A stretch of 64,000 nucleotides of DNA from Glandiceps talaboti (taxonomy: Eukaryota > Hemichordata > Enteropneusta > Spengelidae), in contig NC_135563.1 of NCBI RefSeq assembly GCF_964340395.1, positions 9,241,075-9,305,074 of the forward strand. Reading direction: 5' to 3'. The translations under genes and the position numbers were made by a program. Of the stretch, positions 25,584 through 37,200 are shown in pieces. The notes beneath the pieces are model-generated. The model made no database searches. It saw only the letters and a list, made by a program, of their open reading frames with translations, and had not been told where the DNA came from. Positions within the stretch are counted from its first letter, which is position 1; each line of letters begins with the position of its first letter.

Positions 25584-27928
25584 AAGTCAACAAGTTAAAT
25601 TTTAATTTTTAAAATTAAGTTTTATATTCACATTATAACAGCATGGGAGGACCATGCAATAGGTCAGCTTGTTACCAAGGATTTGTTAACTCCAATGGTA
25701 GTTGAATCATTACATTGCACAGCTTTATTTTATACCATCTTTTATACCATCAGATTGGGTGAAATTGATATCACCGAACAAGTTGTACAATGACAGTTGA
25801 TTGGACGAGGGGGAGGGACTACTACATATATGAAAAGGAAGTTTATTGATCAAGATACATCATTAGGGGTTATTGCTAATGCAAGATAGTAGGTTATTTC
25901 TCTACTCCACTTTTTGGCAGAGTAAGTCTATGCAAGTTATTCCATACACTGTTAGCGTTGGGTTTCAAAAATCATTTGGCCACATTTGCCACATTTGGCT
26001 AACATTGTCCATTTTCAATAAGCCAAATGGAAAAGTCATTACCCACAAACTTTGAACGTTGAAAATATTACATTGTATGTAATTAAATTGTCTTAATTCC
26101 TGATATTCATCTTTTTCTAATATCATAACTAGGCAAAGCCCATAAGCTCGCACTGGGTAGATTCATTTTTTGACTGACTGCCTCACGATGATACTGCCCT
26201 CCAGCTCCGCATAGTATATAGAACGCACATGCATAGTCATTGCACCGCAATGCATCCTTGGGTAAAACTACCCCAACAAAATCACAATAGTGTATAGGAC
26301 ACGTGTATTAGTCTTTGAGCCACTTCGAGAGCTATCACATATTGACGAATACATCAATATTTGTTCTTCTCTACGCATACACAAAAAACATTGTTGATGT
26401 TAAATAATGTGTTAATCCATGTAAAATACCAGATTTCAATCCTTTAATGATTCAAAATTTAAGATTTACTAGAGCATTCTGGTCAGTGGCATTGAAAGAG
26501 TAAATCCACGCCAAATAAAATAACGCTACAAAATACCCAGATTGGAAAGCTGGTCTTGTATATTCTAGTCAGTTTATATCAGAATTATTTCCATTTTGTG
26601 AGTGTTCCCACTATCAGACTACAGTATTGTCAAAATTAATATGTTGAGATGTCCAACTCATTGTTAGCTACTGAGGATATATACTTTGTGTGTAAACATA
26701 GAAGACATCTCCCACCACAGTACCCTGTCTTTTAAAAACCTGTTCCAGTTTGCATTCAAAAACACATACCAGAATGCAAATTTTTTGAATTTTTGAAGAG
26801 CTTCTCAGTTTTTGTGAGTTGTTGAATCAATTTCTACTTTCCTCGACATTGTTGATTTGTTTAAACTATGAAAATGTAGAAGTTGTAGAAACAAAGTTGC
26901 AGATTTAGATTTTAAAAGTTTGTAATTTTAATAAAAAAATCATTTTATGATCCATCTGGTTACATCATGTTGTTATTCACCGATAGAGATAGCCATAGCT
27001 TTGATTCTACACAAGCCGACTTGAATAATCAAGGCATTATGACTACTACATCTATCTCTCACAACTGCCATCCAACCAAAGCCCTCTAATCTGGTCACAT
27101 GTCCTCAGTCCCTCAACCAACCAGAGCCCTCGAGTCTGATCATGTGATGTGATGTGTCCTCAGTCCCTCATCCAACCAGAGCGCTGGTGTCTGGTCATGT
27201 CTTCATTAACACTGAACCCATGAGGGATAGCCATCACTGGACTTCTTGGGAGATAATAATTCATTGCGTCAGTGCAGTAAGGTCGTATCTGCTATGCAAT
27301 TGTATAGGCAGATACGACCTTACTGCCCTGACGCGACTATATACTTAAAGAACTGTACAGTATAAATAAAGACTACTATTATTCAGTCCCTCTTTAAAAT
27401 TACAAAGAATACTTCTAGATTTCATCGTGTCTATTTCACTTTCCATTCAATCACTCACTTTTGGATGAATGCAACACTGAACTCGAAACAAAAATGAGAC
27501 AACACAACTTATTCAGTATAAATTAATATTAGTATTTATTTCAATTGTCAGTGCACGACAAGTTTGTGGCTATTAGTTACCATGACAACAAAAAAGAATA
27601 CATTTAGCTCTCACAATTATACACCTGCTTCACATCACGGTTAATATGGAATTCTACTGAACCCTCAACATCAGTATTGGCCGGCAATATTTATTATTAA
27701 ATTATTAAATCATGGCAAGGTTTCCTAAGCCTTTTTTGCATAACCTATTGCAGCGGCAGCTGTTTTGTCATGTCTTGGATGTACCATCCACATAAATCTG
27801 ACAAATCAATATAAGTTTTATATATATACGCTGTGACGGTGCCCTAACACATCGGTCAACTCCTCTTGGAGAGAATGAGAAGGTTTGCGAGTTGGAGCAA
27901 TATGATGTATTTAATATTTTACATATTA
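25584..27928. other. spacer between the DMRT and PPARGC1 3' ends
   Basis: No gene seen. A degenerate repeat of about 60 bp (TCCTCAGTCCCTCAACCAACC) spans 27090-27200, and a compact hairpin is listed separately. Confidence 0.5.
27266..27334. ncRNA. 69-nt near-perfect hairpin, possible small-RNA precursor or tiny MITE
   Basis: A 27-base arm (27266-27292) pairs with 27308-27334 with a single mismatch around a 15-base loop. The length is that of an animal pre-miRNA, though the pairing is unusually perfect. Nothing shows it is transcribed. A short palindromic transposon remnant is equally possible. Confidence 0.3.
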
Positions 27929-28294
27929 GGCGTAAAAAAAAAAAATTTGTGTGGTTCCGATTACATTCAATTTTTAGAATAGGTGGGTAGGTAGATTTTT
28001 TATTTATTTTTTTATATTTTTTTTTTCATACACGAGTGTTCTGGTAGTTATGTTTTCTGTTGTTTGCCATATGTGTTATTGGTTTCTTCGCATCAGATGT
28101 ACAGATTGGAGGAACAGTTTTATATTTTCTTTTTCAGTTGTCAGTTTCCGCATCCACTATTTCTTGCGAGACTTCACAATTTTCGTAAATTTTCTTATTT
28201 TTTTTCTCCAATTTGTACAAAAAAGTTTAGGGTCGGCGTGAAAAACTAGGTGGGAGTCGGGTAACCGGAACCAAACAACTTTTTTTATTTGGCC
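27929..28294. mobile_element. GGTTCCG-type MITE, 366 bp
   Basis: It begins GGCG and an A-run, then TGTGGTTCCGATTAC, and ends GGAACCAAACAAC with TTTTATTTGGCC. TTA flanks both sides (27926-27928, 28295-28297). GGGTCGG near the right end and AGAATAGGTGGGTAGGTAGA near the left are shared with the 56667 and 57509 copies. TWA duplications and GGCC ends fit PIF/Harbinger-derived MITEs. Confidence 0.9.
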
Positions 28295-28672
28295 TTAGTT
28301 TCGTTGGTATGACAAATCAAGACCGGTCGTCATTCCAGCTGTGTGAATACGTCACAAAATATAACTTTTTTTGTGAATTTTTTGTACGTCACCCATTTCA
28401 ACTTTTTTCGCATGGTGCAATCAAAAACACTTAAATTACATGATTTGCACAAACTCAATATTTTCTGAGTTCACATTATTTCATTTTCTATACGTCCAGA
28501 TTTCACTGATAACCTTTTCAGTGAAAAGAAAACAAACTATCGAATTTCAAGGATAGCTTACACACTTCATCTTCTTTGCACATTTTAATGCTAACACTAT
28601 AAGTGTAGCTCAAAAATTGCTTTCCTACCATTGCATTGGGTTAGTTGAGTACTAACACAGAACTGGCACTAA

Positions 28673-29012
28673 GGCCAAAAATAATAAAAGGGTTTGTTTC
28701 TCGTCCTTGTGCACGTCATCTAAAATCATGCACATCACACATTTTTATTTCAATTTCCCATTTTCGCCAACATCTACTTTCCATATTGATGTCGAAACCA
28801 AACAGTTTTAGAAGTACAGATGAGAAGCTGTAAAACAAACAGTTTACAATGCATGTAGTTTACTTTCAGAGTTCAATAAATATTATTAATCGTCCAGGGC
28901 AGCTTTATTCGTAACATCATGTATGTGATAGTGTAATGGTTGACGAGCGTGTCACCACATCATTTTTGAAATTTCTCTAGGACAAGAAACAAACTCTTGT
29001 TTTTTTTTGGCC
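28673..29012. mobile_element. GGCCAAAA-type MITE, 340 bp, with an empty-site relative nearby
   Basis: GGCCAAAAA ... GGGTTTGTTTCTCGTCC is inverted as GGACAAGAAACAAACTC ... TTTTTGGCC. The flanks are TAA and TGA. Its flanking sequence recurs uninterrupted at about 29092-29150 (ACAGAACTGGCAC, then TAA and CATCTCACCAGTATG), which acts as an empty-site control. Confidence 0.9.
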
Positions 29013-29330
29013 TGACATCTCACCAGTATGTGATAGCAACCACCTTTCGTTAACATCAGGCTGTATACCTTTATTAACACCAGGCTAGCCCAGTGCTAAC
29101 ACAGAACTGGCACTCTAACATCTCACCAGTATGTGATAGCAACCACCCTTACCAGTATGTGTTAGCAACTGGAAGGGTTAATGCTTTCATCAGTCATATA
29201 TTAACATCAGGCTAGCAAAGTATTAACACTGCAGGCTGGTACTAACACCTAATGAGTATGTGTTACCAACTGGAAGGGTTAGTGCCAACACCAGCCCTAT
29301 GTAACACTAGGCAAGTCAATCAGAAGGGGA
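29013..29330. repeat. degenerate tandem repeat with CACCAGTATGTG
   Basis: ACATCTCACCAGTATGTGAT, GCTAACACAGAACTGGCACT and CAACTGGAAGGGTTA recur in varying order. The array also forms the left flank of the MITE at 28673, so it predates that insertion. Confidence 0.75.
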
Positions 29331-30112
29331 ACTATCATTCAAGCTCTACTGTAAATACTTTGAATTGCATATAGACTTGGCATTCTTCCAGTCAAATATT
29401 ACAACCCTCAAACCCCCCCCCCCCCCCATTTAGCTTTTAATGAGAATTTCATACTGATTTACAATAACATTATTCTAAATATTGTCATGTACTATTGTTC
29501 AAAGTCACTGATTTTCTTATCAGTACAAACAAGAGCTTGTGGCAAATAAAAAGCTTACTGTAGTATTAAACAAGATGGATGGAAATGTGATCCATGTCAA
29601 AGTTCAAAGTTTTACACATCCTGGCATCTTAATAGACAGTTAGTTAGCTTGCACAACACAAGACAACAATTTATATCCTGTGCCAAAATAGAAATACAGA
29701 AACTCAGTTGATTTCACAAATCAGTATATTAGTAGAATCAAACAAAAATGACACAATCCTGTCACCGTTGTCACAGTGTCAATAAGTTACAATACTGTAA
29801 TATTTCTACCGAAAAGTCGATTTTATCTAACTTTTATTCAACCATTACTACTACCACACCAGTAACCCATCTGACCACCATCTTTATCCAAAGATAGTAC
29901 GAGACGAAGTGCAACTTTTGATTGTCTGCAGCCTTACCGGGGAGATATCACCGTGGGCAAATTGGGTCATAGGTGAAACTTGGTCCCATACTTGCTACAT
30001 TTACAAAGCCACTGTGCATGCTTTACCCCCGGTTTGACTCACAGACATGGTCAAACGAGTTTTCATAGCTGGCAGTATCTATGTTTCTACTGTTAGACTT
30101 TATAGTGAATTC
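29331..30112. other. spacer, nothing recognised
   Basis: AT-rich single-copy-looking sequence with a short C run at about 29415. No frame or repeat was supported. Confidence 0.4.
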
Positions 30113-30437
30113 AAAGTGGCCATATAGATGAGGATTTGGTATTTATTTTGGATTTTTAATTTAGATGAGGATTTGGTATTTATTTTGGATTTTTAATTTA
30201 TAAAATAATTTTATCATGGTGTCCTACTTGAAAAATCAACATGAAACAACATAGACCTAGTCTGTGTTTGTAACTCAATACATTGCAAAAGATTGATAAA
30301 TGTGTAAAATGTTTGTTATTGAACGTACAAATTTCTACACATTTTTTAAGCGTTTTTCATGTAGGAGGCCATGATAAAATTCTTTTATAAATTAAAAATC
30401 CAAAATAAATACCCTAATCCTAATCCATATGACCGCT
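30113..30437. mobile_element. AGTGGCCATAT-type MITE, copy A
   Basis: Left AAAGTGGCCATATAGATGAG faces right ATCCATATGACCGCTT. Both arms contain TATTTATTTTGGATTTTTAA, in opposite sense. A 39-bp piece of the left arm is duplicated in tandem. The arms total about 100 bp each. Confidence 0.8.
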
Positions 30438-30559
30438 TGTAACACACCAAATGATATTTCTGGTTCCAACATGCATTTTATACAATTTGGTTTCTTTTGA
30501 TTTTATATCATTAGAAATATTCTTTTCATCATTAGATAATGAAAACTTTAACCTGTTTA

Positions 30560-30774
30560 GAGTGGCCATGTCGATGATAATTAGTATTTATTTGGCATTT
30601 TTTCATTTATAAAACAACTTTACTATGTTTTCCTACTTGAAAAAAAGAATGTGAAACAACATATACCAAGTCCTTGAGTATTGGGTATTTTTTCTAGTAG
30701 GAAAACATAGTAAAATTGTTTTATGAATAAAACATCCAAAATAAATACTGATTTGTCATCCATACAGCCACTTT
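30560..30774. mobile_element. AGTGGCCAT-type MITE, copy B
   Basis: Left AGTGGCCATGTCGATGA and right CATACAGCCACT are inverted. Inner GTTTTCCTACTTGAAAAA and GTAGGAAAACATAGTAAA pair as in copy A. Copy B lies about 120 bp from copy A, in the same family. Confidence 0.8.
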
Positions 30775-30996
30775 AATCGAGGGTTACATAATAGTAGAAA
30801 GAACGTTGATAACAACTGCCACCCCCACCCCTGAGTGGCAAAATACACAGTGTTGCATATAGAGATGCGTTATGTATTTTGGAACTAGGAAAACATCCAC
30901 ACTAAACTAACACTACTGACAGCCTGTGAAAAAAATCTAACTTAATGCTCCTACACCACTGTGTAGACATGTCTAGAACAAAGAATAAATTCATGG

Positions 30997-31002
30997 TTTA
31001 TT
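30997..31002 (-). terminator. AATAAA polyadenylation signal of PPARGC1
   Basis: TTTATT on the + strand reads AATAAA on the gene's strand, about 128 bp after the stop codon. Confidence 0.6.
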
Positions 31003-31129
31003 ATTTTTACAACCAATGAATATGTACTTTAGTTGTGTGTACCCCCCCCCCCCCCAAGTCTAGTGCAGCAGTTGTAGAAGTAACAGTCACTCTTTTTTAC
31101 TCAGAAAGTGTCTATTTATAGATTGGTGA

Positions 31130-31221
31130 TTAATATTTATGTATTTTAGTCTGTGCTTGCTTTAATAGTGAATCAAAATCCAGGACTCCCCCTTGCTTTT
31201 CAGTGACGGATGATTTTCCAT
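31130..31221 (-). CDS. PPARGC1 terminal exon
   Basis: It encodes DGKSSVTEKQGG followed by VLDFDSLLKQAQTKIHKY and TAA. LDFDSLL-x-QAQ is the conserved C-terminal signature of PGC-1 proteins. Confidence 0.95.
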
Positions 31222-34200
31222 CTGTAGAGAAAAAGGAATGCATAATGATGAATATTAATGAGTAATTGGTGACTGAGAGAAGCTCAGTGGGTAAGGGTGT
31301 GTGTGTGCATGTGTGTGTGGACACATGTGCTACAAAAAATTAAGATGGGAGAGGAAAGACTTATAGCACTGGTTGTTTCATTTGAATTGTTTTCTGCTGA
31401 AGGCTGTTACAGGACTGTAATTTAGGCAAGATTTCAGAGCTGTGTTCACAGACACGCAACAGGTCGATTGTACAGACATGTATACAGGTGTGTAATTTCA
31501 GACTATACATTGCTGTGATCACATGACTGATACAGGGATGTACAACACATATATCCAGAGATGCACGTCATTGCACAACTTCTATTACTGGGTCAGTAAA
31601 TTTGGCAAGATTTCAAGGCTGTATTCATACATGTAACAGGTCTATTGGTACAAGATATGTATACAGGTGTGGAATTTCAGAATGTATCTCATGATCTAAT
31701 CTACTTTTTTGGTGCACAACACAAGACTTACAACAAGTATCACAAATTTGTATGTGGTATCATTTTTGATGTATCTAGATCTGTATATTAAAATGGTTTG
31801 CAGAAATGTCCTCAAATGCAATTTATAAATGTTAGGTTTACAACTTATATTGCACATCTTTGTAATTGGGGGGGGGGGGGGGGCAATTATGTACGTACCT
31901 AGATCTGCATAATTGGTCTTACAGAAGTGTCTTCTTCCGCCAAAACACAAATCATAATGTGGTTCATTAGACAATGAGTTGCCCCCTACATTGGAAGAAA
32001 GATAAATGGATCAACATGAAAATTCCAAAGTAGACGATAACTAACATCATCTCAACTCATGAATAGGGAAAGTCCTTACTCTCACACACAAGTATGTGCA
32101 ACCCCCAACTGCATTCAGATCAATGTGATGATGTTAAAGCGTCCCCACATGATTGTAATTTAAGACTGGAGAGGTGGAGTTCGTTTAATGAGTAACTGTC
32201 TAAAGCAACCAGCCAATTGCAACTGCCTGTCAATTGTGATGAATTACTACTGACATACATCGTTTACCCATCGCCTGGTGGGGGTAGCACAGAGTTCTGT
32301 GTTAGAATAAGGACTTTCCTTATATGTGAGTGGAGATGATGGTAGTAATCTTAACACGTCGTATAGGAACTAGACTACATGAAACTGACTTCATCAAATT
32401 TGTATTACTAGACTAGTAGTTGAGCCTTCAGTTTGCTGAGATAGACACAAACTAAAACTATTGTCGCAACATGTTGGTACAACAGTGATAAACTATTGAA
32501 TGGACATTGGTTTAATTATAGTCTCAGTTGGGAGGCGTCAGAGTTTTATTAGATAAATGTGTAGTGTACTATTTTGGGACTTCCAATGTTTACACTATGT
32601 TGATCACAAGGTGATTAGAATCAATCAACAGAGGAACCGCTATCACCCACTTGTGTAATCTACGACATTGATGAACAACAGATTTAGTTTGCACTAATCT
32701 TAGTAAACCGAAGGCTGGATTACCAGAGCTGTAATATTCTTTGAAGTCAACCGCCGTTGACATATCGACCAACAGAAATCATCCTACGTCATTTACCACA
32801 ATTTCCTATTTCAATGTCTTTATACTGAGAGCAGTTCATGAATGATGGTTTTTGGCTCTATGCAATCACAAACACACCGGCATGCTAAATAAGCATGCTT
32901 GCAACACTGTTTATGTAGATCCCCAAGTGACATTTTCAATGACAACATTCTGTCAATTATCAAACCAAACAATGGTGGACTTCTACGACAGTTAGAAAAT
33001 CTCCACTTTGCTAAACCAAAACTTAGTCATGAATATCTCTAGCCTATACTTACTATCGATACACGCAATAGCATCACATTTATACTTGAAGGTGATGAAG
33101 GCATAGTTGTCTCTGTAAAGTAATAGACACATAAAAGTGATTAGTTTATAACACGAATCACAGACTACGCATGTACATGTTGTGAGCAGCTCATATAACT
33201 TCACAGCAGGACTGATTCAGTTCTGAAATTAGAACATTTTCATACCGATTTCAAAAGTCTTGCGGACATGATTGTCATTTTGAGGATGCACATAGATGGT
33301 AAAGATCTTTCCGATTGGTCAAAAAGTTGCAGGATAATGGCATCTGTTGGCCATCGAGGGCGTGCTACATACATACGGGCTCCAAGCACTGTTAAGATTG
33401 ACAAACAGAATGGAGAGCCCTACCTGAAATCGTGCTTTTTGTGTAGATGTCACCAACATAGTTTCTCATGTTATTCAACGAATATTGTTAAAGCAGTGCA
33501 AAAACTTTCTGTTCAAATTTGTGACAATGTCTTTGCCTATGAAATAAAATGAACCTCCATGGTACAGTCTACATACCCATAGTCTCTGAAATGTACGCTA
33601 ACTTTGTCAATTTCTCCAAATCTAGAGAATCTCTCTCTAAGGTATGCCCTTGTAATTCCTTCTTCTATTCTGCCAACATACACAACTCTGCGATCCTCCT
33701 AGAAAGGACAGAACACATGAAGACTTGCAATTATTTGTTGTTTTTTAAAGACACAAATCTAATTCACAATTACTCAATATGATATCAAAAATACACCAAC
33801 AATGCCACAGAAATATTGACACTGAATTTTCTGAGCTACTAACAGTGGAATACAATTGGCATCATTGCTGTAGGTGGAGGCAATGGTACATCAACATTTT
33901 CTGATTTTTCAACGGGGATAAACACATAGTTTCAATTGGTATGTCATCACTAGGTAGACATGATAGATAATCCAATCATTTTTTTCTGTTTTTCCATGTT
34001 GGTTTGTGGGTCATATCATGCATCCAATATACACATTTCCTATAGTCAGTACACTCATCTCACTTTTAGTATACTCTCAAGTTCAAACAAAATTTTGAAA
34101 CATTACATCGAGGTGATTCCAACTACACGAAAGCAAAGTAAAGGCCTACTTCATAAAAACTAAATTCAGAAGACGTTTAGTCCATGATTCTTTTGCACAA

Positions 34201-37200
34201 CTTTTGACAGACCTAAACAGGCATGGGGTTGAAGTGAACGTTTGGAACAGTACACTAATCAGTACTGCATACGCAACAACAATTTCTTATCATAAAAAAT
34301 ACATGTAACACATTATTTTTTCATCTGAGGAAACCTTTCAAAACTAACACCAAAATGGGCAACAAAACTAAAATAGGGCAGTCTGGAAACTAATCAAAGT
34401 AAGAGTGAAGAAACATACATGTACATACCCATTGCTCTTTTTGATCTTTGTCAACTTTGACCTCACCAAGTCTCCGTCTACAAAAACAGACAATTATTCA
34501 TTTTTTGATTTATAATTATTTGTTTCTAGTTATTTGTCATCAGTGATCCCAAGATATGATTTAAATCATATATATACGACTACAACACTTATGAATCATT
34601 CACATGACAAGTAACACTGCTTTATACAGATTCCAAGACTTGCTACAAAATGTTAAGTCAAGTGTTATCCTTCATCGAATCTTTCAGATCTCTCATTCAG
34701 AGGACCATGCTGTGCCACGTGTTATTAATCCAGTTCAGTTGTTTACTTTCCCTGTTTGTAACAGGCTACCTTGTAATCTTGACAGTAGTGCTTTCCATGT
34801 ATCACCACTAAGGGTTCTGATTACTTAGGTGTAACATCGACTTGACCAAGAGAAACATTATTTGCGAGAAATTAGTACCCTTGGTCATATGAGAACTACA
34901 TGCAACTATTACAACACATAGTTCAGGTTGGTACATATTCACCATACCTTATGGGTGATCTTGAACAATGCCTTGGTGCAGAGCGTGACCTTGAACGAGA
35001 TCTTGACCTGTATGGAGACCATGATCTTGATCTTGATCTGCTGTATGAGGAGTAGTGTCGTCTTCTGTGTCTATGACGTCTGCTATACCTGTGTCTTCTA
35101 TGACCCCTTGATCTGGAAGATCTGTAATGTGGGCTGTATGACCTTGACCTTGACCTTGAGTATGAATATGACCGTGAACGGCGTCTATGATGGCGTGATC
35201 TACTCCTGGAGCAGGAAGGAGACCAAGATCTTGATCTTGATCGTGAGGACGAGTCACTGTACGAATACCGCCTATGACGTGACCGCCTATGACGTCGACT
35301 GTACCTTGAACTTGACGAGCTTGATGAATATGATGGTGAATAGGATCTTGATCTCGATCTTGAACGTGATCGTGAATATGAATATGAACTACGTTTACGA
35401 TACCTCCGGGTTTTCACCGGACTCTTTTCTTCAATTGAGATGAAAGGTTTTTCAGGAGACTTGTCTTTTTCAGCAGTGTCGTTCTTGGCCAGGGTAAGTT
35501 TATGAGTAAAATACTCGGGTATTTTGTCAAAATAACGCACTGTTACATGGGGTTTGTCTTCTTCCACACTACCCAATTCTTCTGAATTATATATTGGACT
35601 ATCCCATTCATTTACCCCTGATACACTATTACACTGTGCCTGCATGTTTTGTGACGTGACTTTAGGATCACAGTCTCGCAGATGTTTTTGTGCAATGGCT
35701 GGTGAGCTAGCATCAGATTTCTTTTTGATCTTGAACTTGTTTCCATAGCGTTGTGCAGCTATACTGGATATGCCAGCTATATCTCTGTCACTACCAGAGT
35801 CAATTTTGTCCTCTATTTTAGGGAAAGTTTGGCAGTAATCATGGTCTATTACGAGTTCTTGATATGTATATGGGATTTCACTCTCTGAGATCACGCTACC
35901 AGTACAGTGTTTAGCACCTGGGCTACTGGCTCTACTGTTTGGTTGGCTGGTTGGCCGACTATTCGGACAGCTATTCGGTTGGCTCCTTGCCTTCTTAGCT
36001 GGCATGGATAATGGCTCCATAAGAATAGTGGATTTCCTCTTGACAGGCATAATTTTCTTTGTTATTTGCGCAACGCTGAGAGTTGAAGTTATTGTTGTGG
36101 CTGTCTGTGCTATTGTAGGGGTACTTGGCGGAGTTGGCACTGAAAGTAGAACCGGAGACTTTTAAGTTACACTATCAAATAAATTCTCTAAATAGTATAC
36201 GATGATTAATGAGTCACAAACCGAGTTTACAAGTTCTTTTATCCAAGTGAAAATACATTATAAAAAATAACTTCATTTTAAACTACTGTCACAGTAGTAT
36301 AATGTTAATATCGATGCATGCTTTCTGATGTTACAATTTGTGTTCCGCATTGCTACAATTGGTAATTGTATCTTAGGGATATACTGTATATTTTTTTGAG
36401 ATACGCATAATATACACTGATATTCACGACTGCAATTTCACACTCAAATGTATAGCATTTTGTACTCATGAATATTCATTGTTCAACCATCGAATAATTT
36501 ACTTCTACTATCTCCCATCATGCAATAGCCCATAGCGAAGATACTCTACAAATGCACACAATCAACTTGATGTTTCTCTGAAATCGCAAGTAATTGTAGG
36601 TGATGTAAAATCTTGAAATGGGTCTCCAGAACCCATGTTCAATGAAAATGTCTACATTCCATGGAGTGGCGTTCCCTATTAATAGCCAGAAAGTGAACTG
36701 AATAGAGAAAACATTCTTAACCAATAACAGGTTTTAGAAATAGCAAACGATACTAGATATTGTATTTTGTTTTCAAATGAGAGAAAATGCTACTTTCTAT
36801 GTTTCTGTAATTATGGTTTTTAAAACCATAACTTGAAGAACAGTCACATAAAAATCTATATACTCTTGCATGTTGTATATAACTTGACGAAACTGGAAAA
36901 ATTTTTTTGCAGAATTTGAGGAACTCTAAACAAACACCATTATTACAACAAACTCATAGTGTAGTGGATTTGACATGTACACTTGAGTATAAAACACTTA
37001 CTGTGAGATTTCAGAAGGGGTAACTTGGGAAAGTGGTGCAAGGCTTTTTCGTCATGATGGTTGATAACAATGTCCTCTAGACCTTTATTCACTGCATTCC
37101 TGTCACAAAATAAAAAAAAGAAAGAATTATTATTCAGAATTTCTACTTGCTTCAGTAATTTGTTATAAATGCATACACTAGAGATAAAACTTGCATGGGC

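Noticed and set aside
32590-32772. 60-codon minus-strand frame in PPARGC1 intron 12
   Set aside because: It has no phase-compatible splice sites, and exons 12 and 13 already join to give an uninterrupted RRM.
33268-33552. 94-codon + strand frame
   Set aside because: It lies antisense within the intron between two RRM exons, with no recognisable domain or splice context.
34949-35257. 102-codon - strand frame overlapping the RS domain
   Set aside because: It is an alternative frame of the same repeats, rich in Asp-Gln-Gly-His, with no domain.
34928-35443. 171-codon + strand open frame
   Set aside because: It lies exactly opposite the RS-domain repeats of PPARGC1 exon 9. The repeated Arg/Ser codons keep the other strand open.
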